Of a DNA stretch of 18,592 nucleotides, positions 7,712 to 14,819 are shown piece by piece. Where the stretch lies: assembly GCA_036501845.1 (NCBI GenBank), contig DASXZO010000090.1, positions 1-18,592 on the forward strand. The letters are read 5' to 3'. This DNA comes from JBBREP01 sp036501845. GTDB lineage: Bacteria > Actinomycetota > Acidimicrobiia > IMCC26256 > PALSA-610. The translations under genes and the position numbers were made by a program. The stretch's first letter is position 1. The number at the start of each line of letters is the position of its first letter. The notes beneath the pieces were generated by a model. That model saw nothing but the letters and a program-made list of their open reading frames with translations. It did not search any database and was not told the origin of the DNA.

Positions 7712-7725
7712 CGAGGAGGCGTGAC

Positions 7726-8862
7726 ATGACAACAGCATTCATACGTTGGCGCGTACAGCTCGGCGTTGCGATCGGCACGGTCGTCGCACTCGGAGCCGCC
7801 GGCGCCGCGAATGCCACGAGCGCCGGGGCCGGCACCTCATTTCTCGGCGGCCTGCACGCGCAGCGCGTCGTCGCGTCGACCGTGCCGGCAAACGGCGACG
7901 TGAACCCATACGGAGTCGCCGTGGTGCCGCGCAGCGTGGGGCATCTGATGCGCAACGACGTGCTGGTCAGCAACTTCAACAACCAGGCCAACTTGCAGGG
8001 CACAGGAACCACGATCGTGGAGATCGCGCCGAACGGGATGCGCACCGTGTTCGCGCGTATCCCGGAGATGAGCTCGCCCGCGCGTGCCTGCGGTGGGGTC
8101 GGGCTCACCACCGCGCTTGCCGTCACTCGCTCCGGATGGGTGATCGTCGGCAGCCTGCCAACCACGAATGGCAACGCCGCGACGGCGACCGCCGGGTGCC
8201 TGTTCGTGCTCGATGCCCAGGGCAATGTCGCACGCGTGATCCGCGGTGGCGACATCAACGGCCCTTGGGACATGACTGCGCTCGACTCGGGGAGTGAGGT
8301 GTCGCTCTTCGTCACCAACGCGCTGAACGGCACCGTTGCTGCGCGCGGCGGGGTCGTGAACCGCGGCACGGTGGTGCGGGTCGACCTCGCGGTCAGCGGC
8401 TCGAACACGCCAAGCGTGATGTCGGAGACCGTGATCGGGTCGGGCTTCGCCGAGCGCACCGATCCATCGGCGCTCGTGATCGGTCCGACGGGTGTGGCGC
8501 TGGGTGCGAACGGCACGTTGTACGTGGCCGACACGCTGCAGAACCGCATCGCCGCGATTCCCAACGCGCGGCACCGAACGTCGAGCGCGCTGAGCGGCAC
8601 CGATGTGAGCGCCAACGGCGCGCTGAACGCGCCACTCGGTCTGGTGGTCACGCCGCAGCACGATCTCGTAGCGATGAACGGCGGCAACGGCAACGCGGTC
8701 GAGATCACACCTGGTGGCGCGCAGGTCGCGATGCGCACGTTGGACACGAGCGGGTCGCCCGCCGGGTCCGGAGCCTTGTTCGGCGCGGCTGTCGCGCCGG
8801 GCGGCACGAACCTCTACTTCGTCGACGACGCCACGAACACGCTCGAGTTGCTGCACGGATAG
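7726..8862 (+). CDS. secreted NHL/beta-propeller-like protein
   Basis: A 378-residue exported protein. An N-terminal signal peptide spans about residues 1-30 (basic RWR, hydrophobic core, then AANA). The body repeats short strands of the NHL/SMP-30 propeller kind: NPYGVAVVP, DVLVSNFNN, TTALAV, GPWDMT, SLFVTNALNGTV, GPTGVALGANGTLYVADTLQNRI and LNAPLGLVVTP. This matches a secreted family in which the NPYG and VSNFNN segments are conserved. Two cysteines (RACGG and AGCLF) could form a disulfide. No catalytic residues or anchor motif are seen, so ligand and function are unknown. The start is certain: GAGGAGG lies 6 bp before ATG 7726. The gene stands alone with 117 bp upstream and a convergent ArsR gene 30 bp downstream. 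Confidence 0.85.
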   Translation: MTTAFIRWRVQLGVAIGTVVALGAAGAANATSAGAGTSFLGGLHAQRVVASTVPANGDVNPYGVAVVPRSVGHLMRNDVLVSNFNNQANLQGTGTTIVEIAPNGMRTVFARIPEMSSPARACGGVGLTTALAVTRSGWVIVGSLPTTNGNAATATAGCLFVLDAQGNVARVIRGGDINGPWDMTALDSGSEVSLFVTNALNGTVAARGGVVNRGTVVRVDLAVSGSNTPSVMSETVIGSGFAERTDPSALVIGPTGVALGANGTLYVADTLQNRIAAIPNARHRTSSALSGTDVSANGALNAPLGLVVTPQHDLVAMNGGNGNAVEITPGGAQVAMRTLDTSGSPAGSGALFGAAVAPGGTNLYFVDDATNTLELLHG

Positions 8863-8868
8863 CCAATC

Positions 8869-8887
8869 GCCGGGCGGTCGCGCCGGC
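8869..8887. terminator. possible bidirectional terminator between convergent genes
   Basis: GCCGG (8869-8873) and CCGGC (8883-8887) form a short 5-bp stem with a 9-nt loop inside the 30-bp gap between the convergent NHL-like and ArsR genes. No T-tract is present on either strand, so support comes mainly from position. Confidence 0.25.
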
Positions 8888-8892
8888 AGGCG

Positions 8893-9246
8893 TCAGGGGC
8901 TCGATTCGGGCTCCTGCGCCTGCTGGTGCGCAGCCTCGGCGAGGCGCTTGATGGTGGTCAGACGCCGATCCCAGTCGGTTGCGAGCCGTGTCATCGCTTG
9001 CGTCGCTTGGTCGAGGCGGGCTGGGTCCACGCGAAACCGAACCTCTCGGCCGTCGCGTCGGCGCGTCACCAGACCGGCGTCCTCGAGCGCGGTCAGGTGC
9101 TTCACCACGGCTTGACGGGTGAACGGCACTTCACGGGCAAGCGCGCTCGCGGTTGCGTCGCCTCCACGCACCAACAAGTCGAGCACGCGCCGGCGCGACG
9201 GCTCCGCGATCGCGGCGAGGAGCGTGTCGTCGTTCGCGGCATTCAC
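8893..9246 (-). CDS. ArsR-family winged-helix transcriptional regulator
   Basis: A 117-residue repressor-type DNA-binding protein. The family opening AEPSRRRVLDLL (residues 14-25) is followed by the helix-turn-helix at about residues 32-54 (TASALAREVPFTRQAVVKHLTAL) and the wing RRRDGREVRF. It lacks the ELCVCD metal site of ArsR/SmtB sensors, so it is unlikely to sense metal. It belongs to the group usually paired or fused with SRPBCC (AHSA1) proteins. The start is GTG 9246, overlapping the stop of the SRPBCC remnant (GTGA); translation appears coupled to it. It probably autoregulates through the inverted repeat at 9464-9480. The gene converges with the NHL-like gene. Confidence 0.88.
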   Translation of the reverse strand: MNAANDDTLLAAIAEPSRRRVLDLLVRGGDATASALAREVPFTRQAVVKHLTALEDAGLVTRRRDGREVRFRVDPARLDQATQAMTRLATDWDRRLTTIKRLAEAAHQQAQEPESSP

Positions 9247-9431
9247 TCCGCGAGGGTTCCGATGAGCGCGACGAGCCGGTCGAAACACGTCGCCCATCCC
9301 CGGCGGTGATCTTCGGCGTACTCGGTCTGTTCGGAGGGCGGCCACGAGGTGGTCTCCAAGCCCGACTCGACAACGCGCAGCCGCGTGCCCTCACCCTCGG
9401 GCTCGAGCGTGAACACAGTCACGTGAGTCAT
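9243..9431 (-). pseudogene. C-terminal remnant of an SRPBCC/AHSA1-family protein
   Basis: A 62-residue frame starting at ATG 9431. The sequence TLEPEGEGTRLRVVESG and later HRRGWATCFDRLVALI match the last third of the AHSA1 (Aha1-like START) fold: final strands plus the long C-terminal helix. The usual domain is about 140-160 residues, and its N-terminal half (helix-grip start and central strands) cannot be found in any minus-strand frame upstream; the sequence there instead runs into the promoter of the plus-strand gene. It is coupled to the ArsR gene by a GTGA overlap, the usual partner and order for this pair. Either a deletion joined the promoter/operator to the 3' half of the gene, leaving an expressed stub, or it is a minimal leader cistron that supports ArsR translation. 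Confidence 0.6.
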
Positions 9432-9457
9432 CCGTGTCGATCGTCCACCAGCTCGCG

Positions 9458-9463
9458 AGTATC
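9458..9463 (-). promoter_or_regulatory. putative -10 box of the SRPBCC-ArsR operon
   Basis: Read on the minus strand this is GATACT, four of six matches to TATAAT, about 27 bp before the ATG at 9431 and adjacent to the palindrome. The -35 region 17 bp further upstream (ATGTTG) is poor. This fits a repressor-controlled promoter but is not proof of one. Confidence 0.4.
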
Positions 9464-9480
9464 TGCAACCATCAGTTGCA
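9464..9480 (-). promoter_or_regulatory. inverted-repeat operator, likely for the ArsR regulator
   Basis: TGCAAC-CATCA-GTTGCA is a perfect 6-bp inverted repeat with a 5-nt spacer. On the minus strand it lies directly upstream of a -10-like hexamer, so the 17-bp repeat exactly fills the -35/-10 spacer of the promoter that would drive the SRPBCC remnant and ArsR. ArsR proteins bind such short palindromes, and CAAC/GTTG half-sites are what I recall for this non-metal subgroup. Placement is well suited to repression; the binding partner is inferred. Confidence 0.6.
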
Positions 9481-9635
9481 CAACATGTCGACGGACAAGT
9501 ACGCCACTCCGGGGGCGGGAAGGGAACCTTTCGGCCGCCGCGAGCGTCGGAGTGTGCGGTACGGCAGAGGTACTGGACGGCGGCGCCGGAACCGGGCACA
9601 GTGTGCCTGGCGGCAGAACACGAGGGGTGTGGGTT
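9481..9635. other. divergent intergenic region between the ArsR locus and the Calx-beta gene
   Basis: Between the ArsR-type operator and the plus-strand ATG at 9636. It holds the 9595-9607 inverted repeat, the GAGGGG ribosome-binding site, and no protein-coding signal on either strand. The missing first half of the SRPBCC gene would be expected here on the minus strand but is absent. Confidence 0.5.
9595..9607. promoter_or_regulatory. short inverted repeat upstream of the Calx-beta protein gene
   Basis: GGCACA-G-TGTGCC, a perfect 6-1-6 inverted repeat ending 28 bp before the ATG at 9636. Its place in the presumed promoter or 5' leader makes an operator possible; no regulator is identified, and a chance repeat of this size is not rare. 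Confidence 0.3.
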
Positions 9636-10745
9636 ATGGCTGGGGTGTGGGTTCGGTGCGCGCGTGGCGCGACTGCGTTGGGCGCGCTGCTTCTGATCAC
9701 CGGCGGGTTGGCTGGGACGGCGTCGGCCGCGAGTGCAACGGTGAAGGCGTCGACGAGCACCGGGCTTGCCGACGGCCAGACGATCCGGGTCACCGGCACC
9801 GGCTATCCGGGCCAGCGTGCGATCGAAGTCGTGGAGTGCCACCGGACCTACGGGTGCGACCTCAGCACCTCGCAGTTCACCGGCTCGGGCAAATTCGGCA
9901 CCTTCAACACGCTCTACGCCACCACCCGGGTGATCACCGCGTCGAAGAAGTCGATCGACTGCGGCAAGACGAGCAACTGCGTGCTCGTCGCCTACAACTA
10001 TCCACAGCCCACCGCGATCGCGGAAACGCCGATCATGTTCAACCCGAACACGCCGATCCTGGCCAAGCTCGCGGTCTCGGTGTCGCTCGACGGCACCGAC
10101 GGCGTCGTCACATCGTCGGGCGTGATGGTGATGCACGGCAACGTCACCTGCACCCGGGCAGCCTCGCTCTACATCGACGCCAGCGGCGAGCAATCCTCCG
10201 GGGGATCGACCGCGCAAGGCGAGAGCGAGTCCAGCTTCACCTGCACCAAGGCCGAGACGATTCCGTGGCAGGTTTCGGTGGAGCCGTACGAGGGCGCGTT
10301 CACCACGGGCGCAGCCCAAGCAAATGTCTATGCCGAGGCCAATGCGAATCGCAGTTACGCGGAGTCGGAGACGAACGGCACCGTGATCCTCACGTCGGCG
10401 AACCTGCCGACAATCACGCCGAGCGGCGCGCACGTGACCGTGCCCGGCGCCGGCGACACCGTGGTGCTCCACTATTGGATCGTGCTGTCGGCGGCGAGCC
10501 AGTTCCCGGTGTCGTTCGAGTATTCGACACTGAACGGCACGGCGTCGGCGCCCACCGACTACACACCGGCCTCGGGGCGGGTCACGCTCGCGCCCGGCGT
10601 GACGAAGGCCATCGTCCCGATCACGATCCAGGGCAACAACGAGAGCGCCGGCAACCGCACGTTCATCGTGTCGGTCACCGATCCCACGAATGCCGTCCTC
10701 GGCGGCAACCACGGGCGCGGCGTGGTGACGCTCACGCACCCCTAG
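9636..10745 (+). CDS. secreted protein with neocarzinostatin-like and Calx-beta domains
   Basis: A 369-residue exported protein. The signal peptide spans about residues 1-31 (core ALGALLLITGGLAG, then TASA). Residues about 33-125 resemble the neocarzinostatin/macromomycin immunoglobulin-like fold: STSTGLADGQTIRVTGTGY, then VVEC68-x5-C74 and C109-x5-C115, spaced like the two disulfides of that family. A middle region of about 125-250 has two more cysteines and no fold I recognise. Residues about 255-369 form a Calx-beta domain: FEYSTLNGTASAPTDY, SGRVTLAPGVTKAIVPITI and TFIVSVTDPTNAVLGG. The acidic Ca-binding positions of true Calx-beta are only partly kept. No cell-wall anchor is present. ATG 9636 follows GAGGGG (9622-9627) by 8 bp. 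Function unknown; an extracellular binding or structural role is inferred. Confidence 0.8.
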   Translation: MAGVWVRCARGATALGALLLITGGLAGTASAASATVKASTSTGLADGQTIRVTGTGYPGQRAIEVVECHRTYGCDLSTSQFTGSGKFGTFNTLYATTRVITASKKSIDCGKTSNCVLVAYNYPQPTAIAETPIMFNPNTPILAKLAVSVSLDGTDGVVTSSGVMVMHGNVTCTRAASLYIDASGEQSSGGSTAQGESESSFTCTKAETIPWQVSVEPYEGAFTTGAAQANVYAEANANRSYAESETNGTVILTSANLPTITPSGAHVTVPGAGDTVVLHYWIVLSAASQFPVSFEYSTLNGTASAPTDYTPASGRVTLAPGVTKAIVPITIQGNNESAGNRTFIVSVTDPTNAVLGGNHGRGVVTLTHP

Positions 10746-10910
10746 CAACGAGTCGACTGTCCACAATCCGAGGCGGATGACACATTCTCTTGCGCGTGTC
10801 GCGCGCCGCGGCTGAAATCACCGCCAACACTGGTCACAAGTGGGCCTTGGAGCCTTTCCACCACGCTGAGTGACCACTACGCTCCCGTGGTGAATCCTCG
10901 GAGGGGCACC
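10746..10910. other. intergenic region with promoter-like element only
   Basis: These 165 bp between the two secreted-protein genes contain the TTTCCA/TACGCT promoter-like pair and the ribosome-binding site of the large gene. No terminator-like hairpin of note, RNA gene or short coding frame is seen. Confidence 0.5.
10878..10883 (+). promoter_or_regulatory. putative -10 box of the large beta-helix protein gene
   Basis: TACGCT fits the actinobacterial TANNNT pattern. It lies 17 bp after TTTCCA (10855-10860), a weak -35, and 27 bp before the ATG at 10911, so the predicted transcript would have a leader of about 20 nt carrying the GGAGGGG ribosome-binding site. Confidence 0.4.
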
Positions 10911-13900
10911 ATGCGACCACGTCACGTGGCCGGAAGGGGGGTGCTCGCCGCTCTCGCCGTCGTCACAGTCGTGGCTACGTCGTTCGCTGCGGCCGCACCC
11001 GCCTGGTCGGCGACATCTTCATCCGCGCCCACGGCCGGTCCGGCGACGGCGGTGTCGTTCGTCGTCAACTCGGTCGGCGACGGCGCCGATGCCGCGATCA
11101 ACGGCGTCTGCCAGACGGCCACGGCCGGCGAGTGCACGCTGCGCGCCGCGCTCCAGGAGGCCAATGCGGCCGCCGGGCCCGCGTCGATCTCGTTCGCGAT
11201 CCCGGGCACCGGCGTGCACACGATCACGCCGGCCACGCTGCTGCCCACGCTCACCAACGCCAACGGCATCACGATCGACGGGTTCACGCAGCCGGGGTCG
11301 TCCCCGAACACCGATCCGCTCGTCGACAACGCGGTCTACGCGATCGAGCTGAAAGGCACGAACCCGGCCGGGTTCGACGGCTTCTACGTCACGTCGTCGA
11401 ACAACCTGTTCCGCGGCCTCGACATGCACGGCTTCCACGTCGAGATCGACATGTACGGCACCACGGCCAACCACAACACGGTCGAAGGCGACATGCTCGG
11501 GCTCACCCCCACGGGTGCGCTCGATCCCACCTACGCAATCGTGAACAACGCGAGCTGCCTCGTGCTCGAGAGTGGCGCGAGCTACAACCAGATCGGCGCG
11601 CCGGGAAGCGCGAACCGCAACGTCGTGTCGGGCTGCGACTTCAAGGGCATCGCCACGTACAACTACCCGACGAGCTACAACACGATCCAGAACAACATCG
11701 TCGGCCTCGACCCCACCGGCACGCTGCGCCGCATGACGGAGTCGCACGGCATCGACGTCACCCGTGGCTCCGAGCACACGCTCGTGGGCGGCACGGGCGC
11801 GCAGCAGGGCAACCTCGTGTCGGGGAATGGTCAGGCCGGCATCGAGATGGCGCACGAGCCGTCGACGAAGTTCAACTCGATCATCGGCAACCTCATCGGT
11901 ACCGACGCCACTGGCAACAATGCCCCCGCCTACGCCGCCAACGGCTACTGGGGCGTGCACCTCGAGGGCATGGGCGACTGCGGCACCACAGCTTGCAAGC
12001 CCGACCAGAACAACGAGACCGTCGAATACAACGTGATCACCGACAACGGCCGCGGTGGCGTGATGGTCGACAAGGGCGTCAACAACTCGATCATCGCGTA
12101 CAACAAGATCGGCGTGACCGCGAACGGCACGGCGGCCGGGAACAAGGCGTTCGGCGTCGACATCAACGGCGGTGCGTTCAAGGACACGGTGTCGAACAAC
12201 GTGATCGCGAACAACGCGGCCGGAGTGCAGATCGAGCCCGACGAGGTGCTCGACCAGAACCACGTGATGAACGTGACGAACCAGAACACGATCACGCAGA
12301 ACTCGATCTACAACAACAACCAAACCGGAACCGCTGCGCCGGGTATCGACCTCACGCCGTTCGCGAAGATGAACACAGCCGCCAACGCGAGCACCTACGT
12401 GAACGACGCGATCCTCGCGCCCACGCTGTCGAACGCCACTCCCACGAGCGTGCAGGCCACCACCTGCGCGAGCTGCGTGGTCGAGCTCTTCATCGCCGAC
12501 TCGGCTGCAGGCGTTTGGGGTTCGGGTCAGACCTACCTCACTCGCGGCACTGCCGACTCCACCGGTCACATCACGTTCTCGCTCACGTCGGCAATCGGCA
12601 AGGTGGTCACCGCCACGGCCACGAACCCCAACGGCTCCACGTCGGAGTTCGCCACCGACGTGCTGATGCCCGGCCCGAGCTCCACCGACGCACCGCCGAC
12701 CGCGGCGTTCACGCCGACGTGCACCGGACTCTCGTGTTCGTTCAACGCGGGCGCATCCACTGATTCCGACGGCACGATCATCAGCTACTCGTGGAACTTC
12801 GGCGACGGCACGCCCGCCGCTACCGGTGTGACCGTGCAGCACACGTTCGCCCCCGGCGGGCCGTACACCGTCACGCTCACCGTGATCGACAACGGCGGCG
12901 CCACGGGCACGACGAGCCAGTCGCTCACCGTCGCCGACGCCCCGCCGGTCGCTTCCTTCATCGGTGGCTGCACCGGGCTGGCGTGCTCGTTCGACGCGTC
13001 GGGCTCGTCCGACCCCGACGGCGGCACCCTCACCTACGCGTGGAACTTCGGCGACGGCAACACCGCCACCGGCCCGACCACCACGCACACCTACACCACG
13101 CCCGGGCCGTACACCGTCGGTCTCACGGTGAACGACGGCCAAGGCGGCTCCACCACGACGAGCCAGCAGTTCAACGTGGCCGCGCCGAACCCGGCGCTCG
13201 TGGCAACCGACAGCTTCACGCGCGTCGTCGCTTCGGGATGGGGGAGTGCCGACACGGGCGGCGCCTATGCCGCTGCGCAAGGCACCACCACCGGCACCGC
13301 GAGCGTGAGCAACGGCGCCGGTGCGATCCACCTCGTGACCTCGGCGGCCGGACGCGGCTACTACCTGCCGAACGTGTCGCTCCTCGACAGCGACTCCGTG
13401 GTCGACTTCGGAACGAACGTCGCACCGGCGGGCGGCACCGGCGGCCAGATCGGCTACATCACGGCGCGGCGCGTGGCGGCGACCACCGAATACCGCGTGC
13501 GCCTGCGGTTCGTTCCCGGCGGCGGCTTGAAGCTGATGTTCACCAAGACTGTCGGCAGCAGCGCCGAGACCGCGATCGGGAGCGAAATCACGGTCCCGGG
13601 TCTCGCCTACACGGCGGGCCAGATGTACCGGATGCGCTTCGACGTGTCGGGCACCAATCCCACCAAACTGCGGGCGAAGGTGTGGCTGGCGAGCGGCACC
13701 GAGCCGTCGGCGTGGACGCTGACCAACACCGACTCCGAGCCGACGCTGCAAGTTGCCGGGAGCCCGGGCCTGCGCGCGTTCCTCGGCGCGAGCTCCACGA
13801 ACCAGCCGACGTACCTGTTCGACAACTTCGCGGTGCAGAACCTCGACCTCATCAACCAGCCGCCGGTGGCGTCGTTCAGCGGCAGCTGCGTCACGCTCAC

Positions 13901-14765
13901 GTGCAACTTCAACGGTTCGGCATCGACCGACCCCGACGGCACGATCGCGTCGTACTCGTGGAACTTCGGTGACGGCTCACCGGCTGTCACCACGCCGATG
14001 GCATCGCACACCTACGCCGCCGGTGGCCTCGAGACCGTCACGCTCACGGTCACCGACAATCAGGGCGCCACCGGAACGGCGAGCCAGCAGTTCTCACCGG
14101 TTGCGCCGGGCGGTGTGATCGCCCAAGACACGTTCACGCGCACCGTCGCGTCGGGCTGGGGAACTGCCGACCTCGGTGGTGTGTACGCATCCGCACCCGG
14201 TGGCGGCACCACATCGGTGAACGGCAGCGCCGGCACGTTCTACATCGCGCAGACCACCGGCGCGGGTGGCGGCCTCTACCTCCCGTCGGTGATGGCGCTC
14301 GACACCGACGCCCGCGTCGACGTGTCGACGAGCCTGGCGCCCGCGGGCGGAACGTATGGGCAAGCGTCGTACATCACGCTGCGCCACACCGCCACGAACA
14401 CCGAGTACCGCGCACGGCTGCGGTTCATGCCGACCGGCGCAGTGAAGCTCGCGTTCGTGAAGACGGTCGGCACCAACACCGAGGTACAGATCGGGAACGA
14501 GATCACCCTCGCGGGGCTGAGCTACGTGGCCGGGCAGTCGTACTCGATGCGCTTCGACGCAACCGGCACCAACCCCACCACGCTGCAAGCGCGCGTGTGG
14601 GTGGCCGGCACCACCGAGCCGAGCACGTGGAACCTCACGGCCGCCGATTCGGAACCCACGTTGCAGGCCGCCGGAAGCCCCGGCGTGCGCGTCTACCTCG
14701 GCGCCAGCTCCACGGCCCAGCCCACCTGGCAGTTCGACAACCTCGCAATCACCGACCTCGGATAA
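10911..14765 (+). CDS. large secreted parallel beta-helix protein with three PKD domains and two beta-sandwich modules
   Basis: A 1284-residue exported protein. Signal peptide about residues 1-41 (basic start, long hydrophobic stretch, AWSA). A CSLREA-like segment follows (C67 and C75-TLRAALQEANA). Residues about 100-500 form a right-handed parallel beta-helix, with Asn ladders (NNLFRG, NTIQNNIVG, NSIIGNLIG, NTITQNSIYNNN) and a recurring G-x-[DT]-[PA]-[TN]-G turn. An Ig-like linker reaches about residue 590. PKD domains sit at about 593-675, 676-760 and 982-1065, each with a WNFGDG core and an N-terminal Cys pair (C-x4-C). Two copies of a roughly 215-residue sandwich module (D[ST]FTR.VASGWG) lie at about 767-980 and 1070-1284. 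No LPXTG or C-terminal anchor. GGAGGGG precedes ATG 10911; an ATG-like GTG at 10887 is less likely. Probably a surface or released adhesin or polysaccharide-binding protein; no catalytic site is evident. Confidence 0.88.
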   Translation: MRPRHVAGRGVLAALAVVTVVATSFAAAAPAWSATSSSAPTAGPATAVSFVVNSVGDGADAAINGVCQTATAGECTLRAALQEANAAAGPASISFAIPGTGVHTITPATLLPTLTNANGITIDGFTQPGSSPNTDPLVDNAVYAIELKGTNPAGFDGFYVTSSNNLFRGLDMHGFHVEIDMYGTTANHNTVEGDMLGLTPTGALDPTYAIVNNASCLVLESGASYNQIGAPGSANRNVVSGCDFKGIATYNYPTSYNTIQNNIVGLDPTGTLRRMTESHGIDVTRGSEHTLVGGTGAQQGNLVSGNGQAGIEMAHEPSTKFNSIIGNLIGTDATGNNAPAYAANGYWGVHLEGMGDCGTTACKPDQNNETVEYNVITDNGRGGVMVDKGVNNSIIAYNKIGVTANGTAAGNKAFGVDINGGAFKDTVSNNVIANNAAGVQIEPDEVLDQNHVMNVTNQNTITQNSIYNNNQTGTAAPGIDLTPFAKMNTAANASTYVNDAILAPTLSNATPTSVQATTCASCVVELFIADSAAGVWGSGQTYLTRGTADSTGHITFSLTSAIGKVVTATATNPNGSTSEFATDVLMPGPSSTDAPPTAAFTPTCTGLSCSFNAGASTDSDGTIISYSWNFGDGTPAATGVTVQHTFAPGGPYTVTLTVIDNGGATGTTSQSLTVADAPPVASFIGGCTGLACSFDASGSSDPDGGTLTYAWNFGDGNTATGPTTTHTYTTPGPYTVGLTVNDGQGGSTTTSQQFNVAAPNPALVATDSFTRVVASGWGSADTGGAYAAAQGTTTGTASVSNGAGAIHLVTSAAGRGYYLPNVSLLDSDSVVDFGTNVAPAGGTGGQIGYITARRVAATTEYRVRLRFVPGGGLKLMFTKTVGSSAETAIGSEITVPGLAYTAGQMYRMRFDVSGTNPTKLRAKVWLASGTEPSAWTLTNTDSEPTLQVAGSPGLRAFLGASSTNQPTYLFDNFAVQNLDLINQPPVASFSGSCVTLTCNFNGSASTDPDGTIASYSWNFGDGSPAVTTPMASHTYAAGGLETVTLTVTDNQGATGTASQQFSPVAPGGVIAQDTFTRTVASGWGTADLGGVYASAPGGGTTSVNGSAGTFYIAQTTGAGGGLYLPSVMALDTDARVDVSTSLAPAGGTYGQASYITLRHTATNTEYRARLRFMPTGAVKLAFVKTVGTNTEVQIGNEITLAGLSYVAGQSYSMRFDATGTNPTTLQARVWVAGTTEPSTWNLTAADSEPTLQAAGSPGVRVYLGASSTAQPTWQFDNLAITDLG
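12936..13853 (+). repeat. first PKD-plus-sandwich module of an internal duplication
   Basis: Encodes PKD2 and the first sandwich domain. It lines up segment by segment with 13854-14762: SFTRVVASGWGSADTGG against TFTRTVASGWGTADLGG, YITARR.ATTEYRVRLRF against YITLRHTATNTEYRARLRF, and LGASSTNQPTYLFDN against LGASSTAQPTWQFDN. Divergence is clear, so the duplication is not recent. Confidence 0.8.
13854..14762 (+). repeat. second PKD-plus-sandwich module of an internal duplication
   Basis: Encodes PKD3 and the second sandwich domain, the partner of 12936-13853. PKD3 resembles PKD1 more than PKD2 (STDPDGTIASYSWNFGDG against STDSDGTIISYSWNFGDG), so the array did not arise by one simple tandem copy; exchange between repeats or a different duplication order is likely. 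Confidence 0.75.
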
Positions 14766-14787
14766 CCGCGCGTACGTTCCATCGGTC

Positions 14788-14813
14788 ACGCGCGCTGCCG
14801 CGGCAGCGCGCGT
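14788..14813. terminator. 26-bp perfect palindrome after the large secreted protein gene
   Basis: The sequence from A14788 to T14813 is its own reverse complement (centre between 14800 and 14801; core CTGCCGCGGCAG). It starts 23 bp after the stop codon at 14765. As RNA it forms a very stable GC hairpin, though with almost no loop in its fully paired form and no T-tract. The likeliest role is an actinobacterial U-less terminator. A binding site for a dimeric protein is possible, since it also precedes the next gene's start. Confidence 0.5.
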
Positions 14814-14819
14814 CCGTGG

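Noticed and set aside
7609..7725. Riboswitch (c-di-AMP or cobalamin type) in the leader of the NHL-like gene
   Set aside because: Hairpins and a GGGGGAGA stretch caught the eye, but I could not match the conserved core of any class. It is kept only as an unclassified hairpin.
8893..9246. Metal-sensing ArsR/SmtB regulator
   Set aside because: The ELCVCD metal motif and other cysteines are absent. It belongs to the SRPBCC-associated group.
9432..10766. Minus-strand frame joining antisense sequence to the SRPBCC remnant
   Set aside because: Upstream of 9431 the translated sequence is Arg/His-rich and lies antisense to the Calx-beta protein. Only the last 62 residues match the AHSA1 family.
11019..13751. 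910-codon minus-strand open frame opposite the beta-helix protein
   Set aside because: It is Arg/Val/Gly/His-rich low-complexity sequence with no start context. The plus strand encodes clear signal-peptide, beta-helix and PKD sequence, so this is a shadow.
10911..14765. Cell-wall anchoring (LPXTG or similar) of the large secreted protein
   Set aside because: The protein ends directly after the second sandwich domain (DNLAITDLG), with no sorting motif, hydrophobic tail or basic end.
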